Positions 1 through 8,428 of a stretch of DNA of 34,596 nucleotides are shown here, one piece after another. The notes beneath the pieces are model-generated. The model did not search any database. It had not been told where the DNA came from and saw nothing but the letters and a program-made list of their open reading frames with translations. Source of the stretch: Flavobacteriaceae bacterium (GTDB lineage Bacteria > Bacteroidota > Bacteroidia > Flavobacteriales > Flavobacteriaceae); assembly GCA_017858055.1 (NCBI GenBank), contig JAFMCA010000022.1:1-34596 (forward strand), given 5' to 3'. Position 1 is the stretch's first letter. Each line of letters opens with the position of its first letter. Made by a program: the position numbers and the translations under genes.

Positions 1-18
1 CGTGTGCTCTTCCGATCT
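1..18 (+). other. Illumina adapter remnant (not genomic)
   Basis: The first 18 bases, CGTGTGCTCTTCCGATCT, are identical to the 3' end of the TruSeq read-2 adapter. They sit exactly at the end of the sequence and run into a protein reading frame that only becomes family-like after base 18. Genomic sequence therefore begins at base 19. The GTG at base 4 that appears to start the first gene is adapter. Confidence 0.95.
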
Positions 19-633
19 AGTAAAATAAAAAATATCATTTTTGACCTTGGTGGTGTTTTAGTCGATTGGAATCCCGAATATGTTTATTTAGACGTCTTTA
101 AAGGAGATCGTAAAAAAATGAAATGGTTTTTTGATGAAGTTTGCACCTTCGATTGGAACGAAAATCAAGACGCCGGATATCCCTTAGCTCAAGCTACTGA
201 AGATCGGATCAAATTATTTCCTCAGTATGAGGAATGGATACGTGTGTTTTACGGACGTTGGGAAGAAATGCTCGGAGGTCCAATTGAAGGCACTGTAAAA
301 TTATTAAAAGCCCTGGTTGCCAATCCAGATTATAGAGTTTTAGCCTTGACCAACTGGAGCGCAGAAACTTTTCCAGTAGCCTTAAAAAAATTCGAATTTT
401 TACATTGGTTTGAAGGTATTGTTGTTTCAGGAACAGAAAAAACAAGAAAACCTTTTGCAGATATTTATCAAATAACATTGGATCGTTATGCACTTAATGC
501 TTCCGATTCCTTATTTATCGATGACAATTTGCGCAATATCGAAGCGGCTCAAGCATTAGGAATACAAACCATTCATTTTAAAAATCCTGATCAGCTTCAA
601 GAAGCACTTCAGCTTCTCCAAATTGCCATTTAA
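19..633 (+). CDS. HAD-family phosphatase, YihX-like (5' end missing)
   Basis: Haloacid dehalogenase superfamily hydrolase, probably a sugar-phosphate or nucleotide phosphatase. The N-terminal motif I reads IIFDLGGVLVDW; the first Asp is the nucleophile, and the usual second Asp is Gly, as in the YihX-like group (DLGNV in YihX). Motif II is the T of ALTNWS, motif III the K of TRKPFADIY, and motif IV is FIDDNLRNIEAA. The helical cap lies between motifs I and II. The true start codon is lost because the contig begins in adapter; only about one to three residues seem to be missing, since motif I normally sits within the first 10 residues. The next gene, dnaB, converges on it. The superfamily call is firm; the substrate is unknown. 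Confidence 0.88.
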   Translation, partial: SKIKNIIFDLGGVLVDWNPEYVYLDVFKGDRKKMKWFFDEVCTFDWNENQDAGYPLAQATEDRIKLFPQYEEWIRVFYGRWEEMLGGPIEGTVKLLKALVANPDYRVLALTNWSAETFPVALKKFEFLHWFEGIVVSGTEKTRKPFADIYQITLDRYALNASDSLFIDDNLRNIEAAQALGIQTIHFKNPDQLQEALQLLQIAI

Positions 634-746
634 ATCCCTTCAACTCTTCAAAACTCTATGTTGTTGAAGTTAAGATATTCACAGCTCAAGATTTAATTTG
701 GGGAAATGGAGATCAAAAGGATCTGTTAATGCGACTTAATTTCTAG

Positions 747-2279
747 TTAAAAGGGGGTATCCTCCTCTTCTCCGTTGTTTAGATCACCAAATACATCATT
801 TGGATCTGGGAGACTACTGCTTGGAATGTCCAATGAATTAGGATTCATTTTGGATTGAAATTCAAAGGGGGAATCGAAGGTATCGAGATCCTCAAATTTA
901 CCTAAATGCCCAATAAATTTCATTCGAATATTGTCTAAGCCCCCGTTTCTGTGTTTGGCTACGATAAACTCAGCCTGACCTTGGGAAGGGGAACGTTCAT
1001 CATCATCCCATTCATCAATATTGTAGTATTCAGGACGGTAAATAAAGGATACGATATCCGCATCTTGTTCTATGGCTCCAGATTCTCGTAAATCGGAAAG
1101 CATAGGGCGTTTGGTTCCTCCTCTTGTTTCTACCGCTCGAGAAAGCTGTGAAAGTGCTATTACAGGGATATTAAGTTCTTTGGCAAGGGCTTTAAGATTT
1201 CTAGAAATCGTAGAGATTTCTTGTTCTCGATTCCCTGTTTTATTTGAGGTTCCTGCGGTCATTAACTGTAAATAATCGACAACAATGAGTTTGATTCCAT
1301 GCTGTGAGGACAAACGACGTGCTTTGGCACGCAGATCGAAAATCGATAAGGAGGGTGTATCATCAATATAGAGGGGTGCTTTTTCTAGATCTGTAACTTT
1401 AACATTCAGCTGCTGCCACTCGTGATCAGCTAATTTTCCTGTACGAAGCTTTTCGGAGGACAGTCCAGTCTCAGAGGAAATTAAACGGGTTATCAACTGA
1501 ATCGAGGACATTTCAAGGGAGAAGAAAGCCACGGGAATTTGTTTTGTAACGGCGATATTTCGAGCCATAGAAAGGGTCAAGGCTGTTTTACCCATCCCAG
1601 GTCGAGCTGCGATGATTATTAAATCACTGGGTTGCCATCCCGAGGTCAGTTTATCGAGTTTTTCAAAACCTGTACTTACCCCACTTAAACCGTCTTTCTT
1701 GGAGATTTCTTCAATTTTCTTTTTTGCTTCCAACACAAGATTTTGTGCAGATTCGGAAGACTTTTTAATATTCCCCTGAGTAACGTCGTACAATTTGGAT
1801 TCAGCTTCGTCTAAAAGATCAAAAACATCTGTAGATTCTTTATAAGCACTTTCGATAATTTCATTTGAAATACGGATTAAGCTTCGCTGGATATATTTTT
1901 GAAGAATGATCCTTGCGTGAAATTCGATATGAGCGGAGGAAGCTACCCGTTGAGATAATTGTACCAAGTAAAATTCACCTCCAACAATTTCTAACTTTCC
2001 TTTTTTTCGTAATTCGGCGGATACCGTTAATAAATCTATGGGTTGAGAATCCTGAAAAAGCTGGTAGATCGCTTCAAAAATATTCTGATGCGCTATTTTG
2101 TAAAAAGCATCGGGATGTAATAGATCAATAACCTCATCTACTCCTTTTTTATCAATAAGCATCGCTCCTAATACAGCTTCCTCAAGATCCAATGCTTGTG
2201 GAGGAATTTTCCCCTGCTGCATGCTAATTACCATGGGTTGCTGTGAATTTGCTAAACCAAGTGATTGTTTCTTTTCCAT
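747..2279 (-). CDS. dnaB: Replicative DNA helicase DnaB
   Basis: Hexameric helicase that unwinds DNA at the replication fork and recruits primase. The 510-residue length is normal and there is no intein. The N-terminal primase-interacting helical domain is about residues 25-130. The RecA-like motor follows, with Walker A ARPGMGKT (225-232), the SLEM motif (254-257), Walker B LIVVDYLQLM (331-340) and the arginine-finger region KHRNG (442-446). The acidic C-terminal tail (EEEDTPF) is typical of Bacteroidota DnaB. It is the last gene of a minus-strand run after accA, 108 nt away, and that gap may hold its own promoter. Start ATG at 2279 gives the expected N-terminus; the segment before PPQALDLEEAVLG is unconserved. 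Confidence 0.97.
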   Translation of the reverse strand: MEKKQSLGLANSQQPMVISMQQGKIPPQALDLEEAVLGAMLIDKKGVDEVIDLLHPDAFYKIAHQNIFEAIYQLFQDSQPIDLLTVSAELRKKGKLEIVGGEFYLVQLSQRVASSAHIEFHARIILQKYIQRSLIRISNEIIESAYKESTDVFDLLDEAESKLYDVTQGNIKKSSESAQNLVLEAKKKIEEISKKDGLSGVSTGFEKLDKLTSGWQPSDLIIIAARPGMGKTALTLSMARNIAVTKQIPVAFFSLEMSSIQLITRLISSETGLSSEKLRTGKLADHEWQQLNVKVTDLEKAPLYIDDTPSLSIFDLRAKARRLSSQHGIKLIVVDYLQLMTAGTSNKTGNREQEISTISRNLKALAKELNIPVIALSQLSRAVETRGGTKRPMLSDLRESGAIEQDADIVSFIYRPEYYNIDEWDDDERSPSQGQAEFIVAKHRNGGLDNIRMKFIGHLGKFEDLDTFDSPFEFQSKMNPNSLDIPSSSLPDPNDVFGDLNNGEEEDTPF

Positions 2280-2336
2280 GGCTCTAAAATACGTGCTATG
2301 TTTAGAACGACAAGCTTTCCGTCATGGAGAATGTGA

Positions 2337-2366
2337 AGAAAGTACTGTTTATAAGTTGCTTTACAA
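2337..2366 (-). promoter_or_regulatory. Possible dnaB promoter
   Basis: On the minus strand, TTG (2366-2364) is followed after 19 nt by TACTTTCT (2344-2337). The spacing is right for a Bacteroidota -33/-7 promoter, but the -7 box fits TAnnTTTG only in part. It lies in the accA-dnaB gap, about 58 nt before the dnaB start. Confidence 0.3.
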
Positions 2367-2387
2367 TGTTAACAACCTACAATTGTA

Positions 2388-3341
2388 TTAATCCTGATAG
2401 TTTCCCATCGCAATAAACTTTTCGCGACGTTGTTCAATTCTTTTTTGAGGAGTCAAACTTTGAATTTTGTTTAAGGAAACCATCAATTCTTTTCGCACAG
2501 CATTATAGGTTGCTTCCCGATCATAATGCGCACCTCCTAGAGGTTCCTTGATAATTTTATCAATCAACTTTAACTTTAGCATATCCTTGGAGGTGAGTTT
2601 AAGCGCCTCAGCTGCAATTTCCTTGTGTTCCCAGCTTCTCCATAAAATAGAAGAACAGGATTCTGGAGATATCACAGAATACCAGGTGTTTTCTAACATA
2701 CAGATATGATCCCCTACTCCTATTCCAAGGGCTCCTCCCGAGGCGCCTTCACCAATAATTACTACAATTATCGGGACGGAAATAGACATCATTTCATAAA
2801 TATTTCTTGCGATGGCCTCTCCTTGTCCACGTTCCTCAGCTTCTAAGCCGGGAAATGCACCTGGGGTATCGATAAAGCTGATGATTGGAATTCCAAATTT
2901 ATCAGCAGATTTCATTAAACGAAGTGCTTTCCGATACCCTTCTGGATTTGCCATACCAAAATTTCGGTATTGACGTGTTTTGGTATTGTAGCCTTTCTGT
3001 GTTCCTATAATCATAAAAGATTGCCCATCAATCTTACCTAAACCGCCTATCATGGCTTTGTCGTCCATAACATTTCGGTCGCCGTGAAGCTCTAAAAAAG
3101 AATCCCCACATAGCGCTTTGACATAGTCTAAGGTATAGGGTCTTGATGGATGTCTGGATAACTGAACTCGTTGCCAAGCCGATAAATTTCCATAAATCTC
3201 TTTTTTGGTTTCTTTTAGTTTTTTCTCGATTTGCTCACAGGTCTCTGTAACGTCAACATCGCTCTCATCTCCGATGATTTTACATTTCTCAAGTTGCTCA
3301 TGCAATTCCTTAATGGGAAGTTCAAACTCTAAATATTCCAT
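2388..3341 (-). CDS. accA: Acetyl-CoA carboxylase carboxyltransferase alpha subunit
   Basis: Alpha subunit of the carboxyltransferase that moves CO2 from biotin to acetyl-CoA, giving malonyl-CoA for fatty acid synthesis. At 317 residues it is full length for the bacterial family. Visible family blocks are [14 protein letters not shown] (60-73), ELHGDR (84-89), [10 protein letters not shown] (156-165) with the following [10 protein letters not shown], and the oxyanion-forming [12 protein letters not shown] (197-208). An N-terminal helical stretch (1-50) precedes the crotonase-like fold. The partner accD and the biotin genes accB/accC are not in the window, which is usual in this phylum. A good -7 box (TACATTTG) sits just upstream, so the gene can be expressed independently of the transporter gene before it. 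Confidence 0.97.
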   Translation of the reverse strand: MEYLEFELPIKELHEQLEKCKIIGDESDVDVTETCEQIEKKLKETKKEIYGNLSAWQRVQLSRHPSRPYTLDYVKALCGDSFLELHGDRNVMDDKAMIGGLGKIDGQSFMIIGTQKGYNTKTRQYRNFGMANPEGYRKALRLMKSADKFGIPIISFIDTPGAFPGLEAEERGQGEAIARNIYEMMSISVPIIVVIIGEGASGGALGIGVGDHICMLENTWYSVISPESCSSILWRSWEHKEIAAEALKLTSKDMLKLKLIDKIIKEPLGGAHYDREATYNAVRKELMVSLNKIQSLTPQKRIEQRREKFIAMGNYQD

Positions 3342-3358
3342 AGGTTTACTTATTGTGA

Positions 3359-3366
3359 CAAATGTA
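3359..3366 (-). promoter_or_regulatory. -7 box TACATTTG for accA
   Basis: The minus strand reads TACATTTG, an exact match to the Bacteroidota consensus TAnnTTTG, about 17 nt before the accA ATG and just after the stop of the DMT transporter. No clear -33 TTTG is seen at the usual spacing, so the assignment rests on the -7 box and its position. Confidence 0.5.
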
Positions 3367-3374
3367 AAAATTCT

Positions 3375-4277
3375 TTAGTTATGGGTTTGTTTTTCTCGAA
3401 CTAGTTTTCTTCTTTGGTAATATCCGTTCAACAAAATGGTCCCCAAAACAATTATAAAACCAAAGTAAAAACTTCCACTCATGAGTTCTTCTTCACCCCA
3501 AATTAATAAGGAAAGTACAATTCCATATACCGGTTCTAAATTGATAATAATCATTACGGTAAAGGGAGACAAATGTTGCATAACGCGTAAAGAGATGTTG
3601 AAAGCATAGGAGGTACAAACCCATGCAAGCAAGACAATCCATAAAATATCCCATGCCTGCAATTGAAAATCTGCTGCAGTATATTGGCCAGAAAACAATA
3701 CTACAAGGAGGCCAAGGATTCCTCCTAGCAGTAATTCATAAAACGAAAGTGTGATCGGACGTGCTTTGGAAACTAACTGCGAATTTAAAATGGTAAAAAC
3801 AGCGGAAAGTAAAGCCGAAACCAATGCTACACAAATTCCGTATAAATGTTCATATTCTGCACGAAAGATAATTCCTACTCCAACAGCTATACATCCTCCA
3901 AAAAGCAATTCGTAAAGTAAAATTTTTCGCTTGTTAAGCAAAGGTTCAAGCATGGCAGTTATAAAGGCTACTGTAGCCAACATACTCAATGTTAAAGAAA
4001 CTCCAGCAACTTTGATCGCATGAAAAAAAGTAAGCCAATGAACTCCAATAATAAGACCGCCCAAGACCACTTTGGGCCAAAGTTGCTTGTCCAATCTGAA
4101 ATAACTTGGATGAAATAGTCCAAAATAGAGCGCAAGTCCCACACAAGCCAAGAGCATTCTATAAACTACTAAAGGGAGGGCATCTAGTGAGCAAAGTGCA
4201 CCTAAAATAGAAGAAAATCCAAAAATGAATACGATAAAATGATAGTGGATAAGACTCTGTGTTCTAACGTTTCGCAT
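3375..4277 (-). CDS. EamA/DMT-family transporter (RhaT-like permease)
   Basis: Inner-membrane protein of the drug/metabolite transporter superfamily, 300 residues, with about ten predicted membrane helices arranged as two EamA repeats (about 10-140 and 145-290). Typical features are an N-terminal helix ending near GALCSLDALPLVVYRMLLA, the GVHWLTFFHAIKVAGVSLTLSML block in repeat 1, and EPVYGIVLSLLIWGEEE in repeat 2. The substrate cannot be told from sequence. The start overlaps the end of the YjgP/YjgQ permease gene by 14 nt, so translation is probably coupled. The gene is inserted between the permease and accA in the same transcription direction. Confidence 0.9.
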   Translation of the reverse strand: MRNVRTQSLIHYHFIVFIFGFSSILGALCSLDALPLVVYRMLLACVGLALYFGLFHPSYFRLDKQLWPKVVLGGLIIGVHWLTFFHAIKVAGVSLTLSMLATVAFITAMLEPLLNKRKILLYELLFGGCIAVGVGIIFRAEYEHLYGICVALVSALLSAVFTILNSQLVSKARPITLSFYELLLGGILGLLVVLFSGQYTAADFQLQAWDILWIVLLAWVCTSYAFNISLRVMQHLSPFTVMIIINLEPVYGIVLSLLIWGEEELMSGSFYFGFIIVLGTILLNGYYQRRKLVREKQTHN

Positions 4278-5337
4278 GACGTAATAAAAAGAAAGCTAAA
4301 ACACCAAAGATCCCTAAAGGTAACCAGGCCGCTAAAAAAGGAGGGAAAGTAGATTTACTGACCAAGACACCAAATATTTTGTCAAAAAATATAAACAAAA
4401 ATCCCAAACTAATTCCAAAAGCTAGATTGACTCCCATCCCTCCCCTTCTTTTAAAAGAAGCTACTGCTACTGCAATCAGAGTTAAAATAAAAGCGGAAAT
4501 GGGAATGCTCCAGCGTTTGTGCCGAACCAATAAGTGATTGTTAATCAAAATGGAGCCTCTACTTTTTTCTTCCTCAATAAAGTCGTTTAATTCAGAGAAC
4601 GTTAAAGTCTCCGCGATATAATTAACAGGCGCGAGGTCGTTGATTTCAAAATCAAATAGAGTATCTTTTTGGGAAGTTTTCTCAGATAATTCCTGATCCC
4701 CCTTATAGCTGCGTTTGATGTAATTTGACAGTCGAAAAAGAGAATCTCGATCAATCCATCGGATACGTTCGGCTTGAATTTTAAACTCCATCACATTTCC
4801 CTCAAAATGCTCTAAAGTAAAGTTTGTCGCACGTTTTCGAATAGGATCGTAATCATTGACATAGATAAATTCATTTTCATTGATTTGCATAAAAACCTGA
4901 CTGGTATTTCTAGCTTCCTTTTTAACGAGATATTTATATCGAAAATCATTAAAGCCTAAATTGGACTTGGGTACAATATACATCCCTGCAAAAAAGGCGA
5001 AAATTGCTATACAACTCGCTGCAAATAAAAAGGGTTTGAGATAACGAAAAAAAGAAATTCCCGAACTCAATATGGCAATCACCTCAGTATTGTTTGCCAG
5101 TTTGGAGGTAAACCAAATGACGGATAAAAAAAGAAAAATAGGAAAGAGTAAATTAGCAAAATACCAAGTAAAATCAATGTAATACTCCATTATGACTAAT
5201 AAGGGAACCTCTTTTTCTTTAAACTTGTCGATTTTTTCTGCTACATCGACCATTATCCCAATGGGAATAAATAGAAGAATCATGACCAAAAAAGTCCCGA
5301 TATACCGCTTTATGATGTAATAGTCAATCAGTTTCAT
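4264..5337 (-). CDS. LptF/LptG-family permease (YjgP/YjgQ)
   Basis: Membrane subunit of the lipopolysaccharide exporter that, with LptB, pulls LPS from the inner membrane. I chose the ATG at 5337 (MKLIDYYIIKRY, 357 residues): it begins at the canonical N-terminal amphipathic segment and first helix and lies 2 nt after the tgt stop. An upstream ATG at 5382 would overlap tgt by 43 nt and adds a non-family segment. Membrane segments are seen at about 15-35, 50-75, 95-115, then a soluble periplasmic domain (about 125-260) and three C-terminal helices. The tgt-permease order is a common arrangement in Flavobacteriia. Whether it is the F or G paralogue cannot be decided here. Confidence 0.92.
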   Translation of the reverse strand: MKLIDYYIIKRYIGTFLVMILLFIPIGIMVDVAEKIDKFKEKEVPLLVIMEYYIDFTWYFANLLFPIFLFLSVIWFTSKLANNTEVIAILSSGISFFRYLKPFLFAASCIAIFAFFAGMYIVPKSNLGFNDFRYKYLVKKEARNTSQVFMQINENEFIYVNDYDPIRKRATNFTLEHFEGNVMEFKIQAERIRWIDRDSLFRLSNYIKRSYKGDQELSEKTSQKDTLFDFEINDLAPVNYIAETLTFSELNDFIEEEKSRGSILINNHLLVRHKRWSIPISAFILTLIAVAVASFKRRGGMGVNLAFGISLGFLFIFFDKIFGVLVSKSTFPPFLAAWLPLGIFGVLAFFLLRHAKR

Positions 5338-5339
5338 AG

Positions 5340-6470
5340 CTACAATCTGGGTTCCATTTGGCGAACCATCTGGGACTTCCAATTTGAAAAAGTTCCAGCT
5401 AAGATATGTTTTCTAGCCTCACGAACCAACCACAGGTAAAAACTCAAATTGTGCAATGTAGCGATTTGTTTTCCCAACATTTCATTGACCGTAAACAAGT
5501 GCCGAACATAGGCTTTGCTGTACTGTTGGTCCACAAAACAGTTTCCATTGGGATCTATTGGAGAAAAGTCACTTTCCCATTTTTTATTTTTTATGTTGAT
5601 CGTTCCTTCAGAGGTATACATCAAGCCGTTTCTTGCATTACGTGTGGGCAAAACACAATCAAACATATCTACTCCCAACGCGATGTTTTCTAGGAGATTG
5701 ATCGGAGTTCCAACTCCCATAAGATAGCGAGGCTTCTTCTCGGGAAGAACCTGACAAACTTCATCAGTCATGGCATACATTTCTTCAGCAGGTTCACCTA
5801 CAGAAAGTCCGCCTATTGCATTTGCAGGAGCGTCCATGGAAGCGATATAATGGGCAGATTCTTTTCTCAAGTCTGAATAGACACTACCCTGTACAATAGG
5901 AAAAAGTGTTTGCTCGTAATCGTAAAGCATCGGAAGGGATTGGTCTGCATCAACACAACGTTTTAACCATCTGTGAGTTCGATGCATGGAGGTTTTTGCA
6001 TAGTTGTAATCACAGGGATAGGGTGTACATTCGTCAAAAGCCATAATGATATCTGCACCAATCGCTCGTTGGATTTCTATCGCTCGTTCAGGAGTGAAAA
6101 AGTGATAGGATCCATCAATATGAGATTTAAATTTTACTCCTTCCTCTTTTATTTTGCGATTTGCGGAAAGGGAATACACTTGATAACCCCCAGAATCAGT
6201 TAAAATAGGCCTGTCCCAACCCATGAAGGCGTGTAATCCCCCAGCCTGTTTTAGTATTTCTGTTCCCGGGCGCAAATACAAATGGTACGTATTTCCCAAA
6301 ATGATGTCAGGGTTTACCTCTTCTTTGAGTTCTCTTTGATGAACTCCTTTAACCGTTGCAGACGTACCAACGGGCATGAATATGGGCGTTTGTATTTCCC
6401 CGTGATCCGTAGTTATTGTCCCTGCGCGGGCACTGGATTTTGGATCTGTAGTGTGAAGTTCAAATTTCAT
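5340..6470 (-). CDS. tgt: tRNA-guanine transglycosylase (queuosine synthesis)
   Basis: Exchanges guanine-34 of GUN-anticodon tRNAs for a queuine precursor. The 376 residues include LTDSGGYQV with D92 (substrate/general acid), FDECTPYPC, GGLSVGE, and the catalytic block DMFDCVLPTRNARNG with the nucleophile Asp at about 271. Unusual: the zinc site, which in Escherichia coli has three Cys in a CxCxxC arrangement plus His, here reads GNCFVD (309-314), so the first and third cysteines are Gly and Asp. Only C311 and H340 (in LHNLSFY) remain. Frame and flanking family sequence (SKAYVRHLF) are intact, so this is not a sequencing frameshift. It heads the minus-strand run that continues into the LPS permease. 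Confidence 0.96.
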   Translation of the reverse strand: MKFELHTTDPKSSARAGTITTDHGEIQTPIFMPVGTSATVKGVHQRELKEEVNPDIILGNTYHLYLRPGTEILKQAGGLHAFMGWDRPILTDSGGYQVYSLSANRKIKEEGVKFKSHIDGSYHFFTPERAIEIQRAIGADIIMAFDECTPYPCDYNYAKTSMHRTHRWLKRCVDADQSLPMLYDYEQTLFPIVQGSVYSDLRKESAHYIASMDAPANAIGGLSVGEPAEEMYAMTDEVCQVLPEKKPRYLMGVGTPINLLENIALGVDMFDCVLPTRNARNGLMYTSEGTINIKNKKWESDFSPIDPNGNCFVDQQYSKAYVRHLFTVNEMLGKQIATLHNLSFYLWLVREARKHILAGTFSNWKSQMVRQMEPRL

Positions 6471-6554
6471 TGGGCGTAAAGATACTATTCTAGAGTAATA
6501 TTTACGGGGCTTTTTGGCTGTTAATTAATATTTTAAAATCCCTTAAAATTCTCC

Positions 6555-6585
6555 TTTGAAAAGGCTTCTTAATGGACTACTTTTA
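6555..6585 (+). promoter_or_regulatory. Transketolase promoter
   Basis: TTTG (6555-6558), a 19-nt spacer and TACTTTTA (6578-6585) match the Bacteroidota -33/-7 layout, with only the last base of the -7 box off consensus. Transcription would start near 6590, about a dozen nt before the ATG at 6603. Confidence 0.5.
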
Positions 6586-6602
6586 CGGAAATTTTCAAAT
6601 TC

Positions 6603-7448
6603 ATGTCAGATTCTGTTTCATTAGAAAAAACAACCCTCCAAGTTCGTCGCGATATTTTAAGAATGGTACACAAAGTGAACTCTGGACATCCAGGAGGATC
6701 ACTAGGCTGTACGGAATTCTTTATCGCTCTTTATTTTGAAATTTTAGACCTTAACATCCCATTCTCCATGGATGGTAAAAATGAAGATTTATTCTTTTTG
6801 TCTAACGGACACATATCGCCTGTTTTCTACAGCACTTTAGCAAGAAGAGGCTATTTTCCTGTTGAAGAACTGAACACCTTTAGGCTAATCGATTCTAGAC
6901 TGCAAGGACACCCAACAACACACGAGGGACTTCCAGGGATTCGAGTTGCCTCAGGATCTTTAGGTCAAGGGCTATCAGTAGCGATAGGCGCAGCCTTATC
7001 AAAAAAATTAAACAAAGATCCCAAAACTGTCTATGTACTTATGGGTGATGGAGAATTACAAGAAGGTCAAAACTGGGAAGCTTTAATGTATGCCGCCGCT
7101 AAAGGCGTCGATAATTTGATCGCTACAGTCGATCTCAACGGGAAGCAAATAGACGGAACCACTGACGAAGTTTTAAATTTAGGTGATGTCCGCAAAAAAT
7201 TTGAAGCCTTTGGATGGGAGGTAATGGAACTTGAAGAAGGAAATTCAATTCCACACATTATTGCAACACTAAAAAAGGCAAAACAACAACTGGGTAAACA
7301 AAAACCAATTGCAATTCTTATGAAAACAGAAATGGGGAATGGTGTTAGTTACATGATGCACACGCATGCATGGCACGGAAAAGCACCAAACGATGAACAA
7401 CTGGCGATTGCATTAGCTGAAAACGAAGAGACCCTAGGGGATTATTAA
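6603..7448 (+). CDS. Transketolase, N-terminal (ThDP-binding) subunit
   Basis: First half of a split transketolase, which moves two-carbon units between sugar phosphates in the non-oxidative pentose phosphate pathway. The 281 residues carry the conserved SGHPGGSLG near the N-terminus (about 28-36), LGQGLSVAIGAAL, and the thiamine-diphosphate motif beginning GDGELQEGQNWEA and ending with DLNGKQIDG. The length equals the pyrimidine/Mg-binding half alone, as usual in Bacteroidota and Archaea. The C-terminal subunit starts 9 nt downstream, so the two are co-expressed. A promoter is visible just upstream, divergent from tgt. Confidence 0.95.
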   Translation: MSDSVSLEKTTLQVRRDILRMVHKVNSGHPGGSLGCTEFFIALYFEILDLNIPFSMDGKNEDLFFLSNGHISPVFYSTLARRGYFPVEELNTFRLIDSRLQGHPTTHEGLPGIRVASGSLGQGLSVAIGAALSKKLNKDPKTVYVLMGDGELQEGQNWEALMYAAAKGVDNLIATVDLNGKQIDGTTDEVLNLGDVRKKFEAFGWEVMELEEGNSIPHIIATLKKAKQQLGKQKPIAILMKTEMGNGVSYMMHTHAWHGKAPNDEQLAIALAENEETLGDY

Positions 7449-7457
7449 ATTATAGAA

Positions 7458-8411
7458 ATGTTAGATTATATAAATCAAGGAAGTAACGATACCCGCTCAG
7501 GATTTGGAGACGGTCTCACCGAATTAGGAAGAACAAATCCAAATGTAGTTGCACTTTGTGCAGATCTAATCGGTTCATTGAAAATGCAAACTTTTATCGA
7601 TGAAAACCCAGAGCGTTTTTTCCAAATCGGTATTGCTGAGGCAAATATGATGGGGATTGCCGCTGGTCTTACCATTGGCGGAAAAATTCCATTCACTGGA
7701 ACGTTTGCAAATTTTTCTACCGGTCGTGTTTATGATCAAATTCGTCAATCCATTGCTTACTCGGGCAAAAATGTAAAAATATGTGCTTCACACGCTGGGG
7801 TTACTCTAGGCGAAGATGGGGCTACACATCAAATTCTCGAAGATATTGGAATGATGAAAATGCTCCCAGGCATGACCGTGATCAACCCCTGTGATTATAA
7901 TCAAACAAAAGCCGCTACCATCGCTATTGCAGATTTTGAGGGGCCTGTTTATCTTCGTTTTGGACGTCCAAAAGTAGCAAACTTTACCACACCCGAAATG
8001 GGATTTACTATAGGAAAAGGTATTTTACTTCATCCTGGAGAGGATGTAACTATCGTTGCCACAGGTCACTTGGTTTGGGAAGCTCTTGAAGCTGCAAAAG
8101 TTCTCGCTAAACAAGGAATAAGCGCTGAAGTAATAAACATTCATACCATCAAGCCTCTGGATGAGGAAATCCTACTTAAATCAGTAGATAAAACTGGATG
8201 TATCGTGACTGCAGAAGAACATAACTATTTAGGAGGTATGGGGGAAAGTATCGCTGGGCTTTTGGCTAGAAAACATCCCACTCCCATGGAATTTGTTGCC
8301 ACCCAAGATTGTTTTGGGGAATCCGGTACACCTGAACAATTGATGGAAAAATACGGCTTGAATAAAGCGTCTATTGTTCAGAAAGTGAATGCTGTAATCA
8401 AAAGAAAATAG
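7458..8411 (+). CDS. Transketolase, C-terminal subunit
   Basis: Second half of the split transketolase; pairs with the product of the preceding gene to form the active site. In order it has the pyrimidine-binding domain with FQIGIAEANMMGIAAGL (the conserved Glu binds the ThDP pyrimidine), SHAGVTLGEDGATHQILEDIG, and the C-terminal transketolase domain with ATGHLVWEALEAAKVL and TAEEHNYLGGMG. 317 residues is the normal size. The ATG follows the upstream stop by 9 nt. It could be confused with a 1-deoxyxylulose-5-phosphate synthase half, but the split organisation and the short loops favour transketolase. Confidence 0.94.
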   Translation: MLDYINQGSNDTRSGFGDGLTELGRTNPNVVALCADLIGSLKMQTFIDENPERFFQIGIAEANMMGIAAGLTIGGKIPFTGTFANFSTGRVYDQIRQSIAYSGKNVKICASHAGVTLGEDGATHQILEDIGMMKMLPGMTVINPCDYNQTKAATIAIADFEGPVYLRFGRPKVANFTTPEMGFTIGKGILLHPGEDVTIVATGHLVWEALEAAKVLAKQGISAEVINIHTIKPLDEEILLKSVDKTGCIVTAEEHNYLGGMGESIAGLLARKHPTPMEFVATQDCFGESGTPEQLMEKYGLNKASIVQKVNAVIKRK

Positions 8412-8428
8412 AGAAACTTCCTTCTGTC

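Noticed and set aside
4-18. GTG start and five residues before the HAD gene
   Set aside because: The bases are sequencing adapter.
638-669. Inverted repeat CTTCAAC/GTTGAAG after the HAD gene
   Set aside because: 18-nt loop and no T-run; too weak to call a terminator.
710-724. AGATC/GATCT hairpin between the HAD and dnaB genes
   Set aside because: Only 5 bp with no T tract on either side.
5338-5382. Upstream ATG start for the YjgP/YjgQ permease
   Set aside because: Overlaps tgt by 43 nt and adds a non-family segment; the ATG at 5337 starts at the conserved N-terminus.
6471-6484. TATCTTTA on the minus strand as tgt promoter
   Set aside because: It is only 7 nt before the ATG, which would give a leaderless mRNA, and no -33 element is visible.
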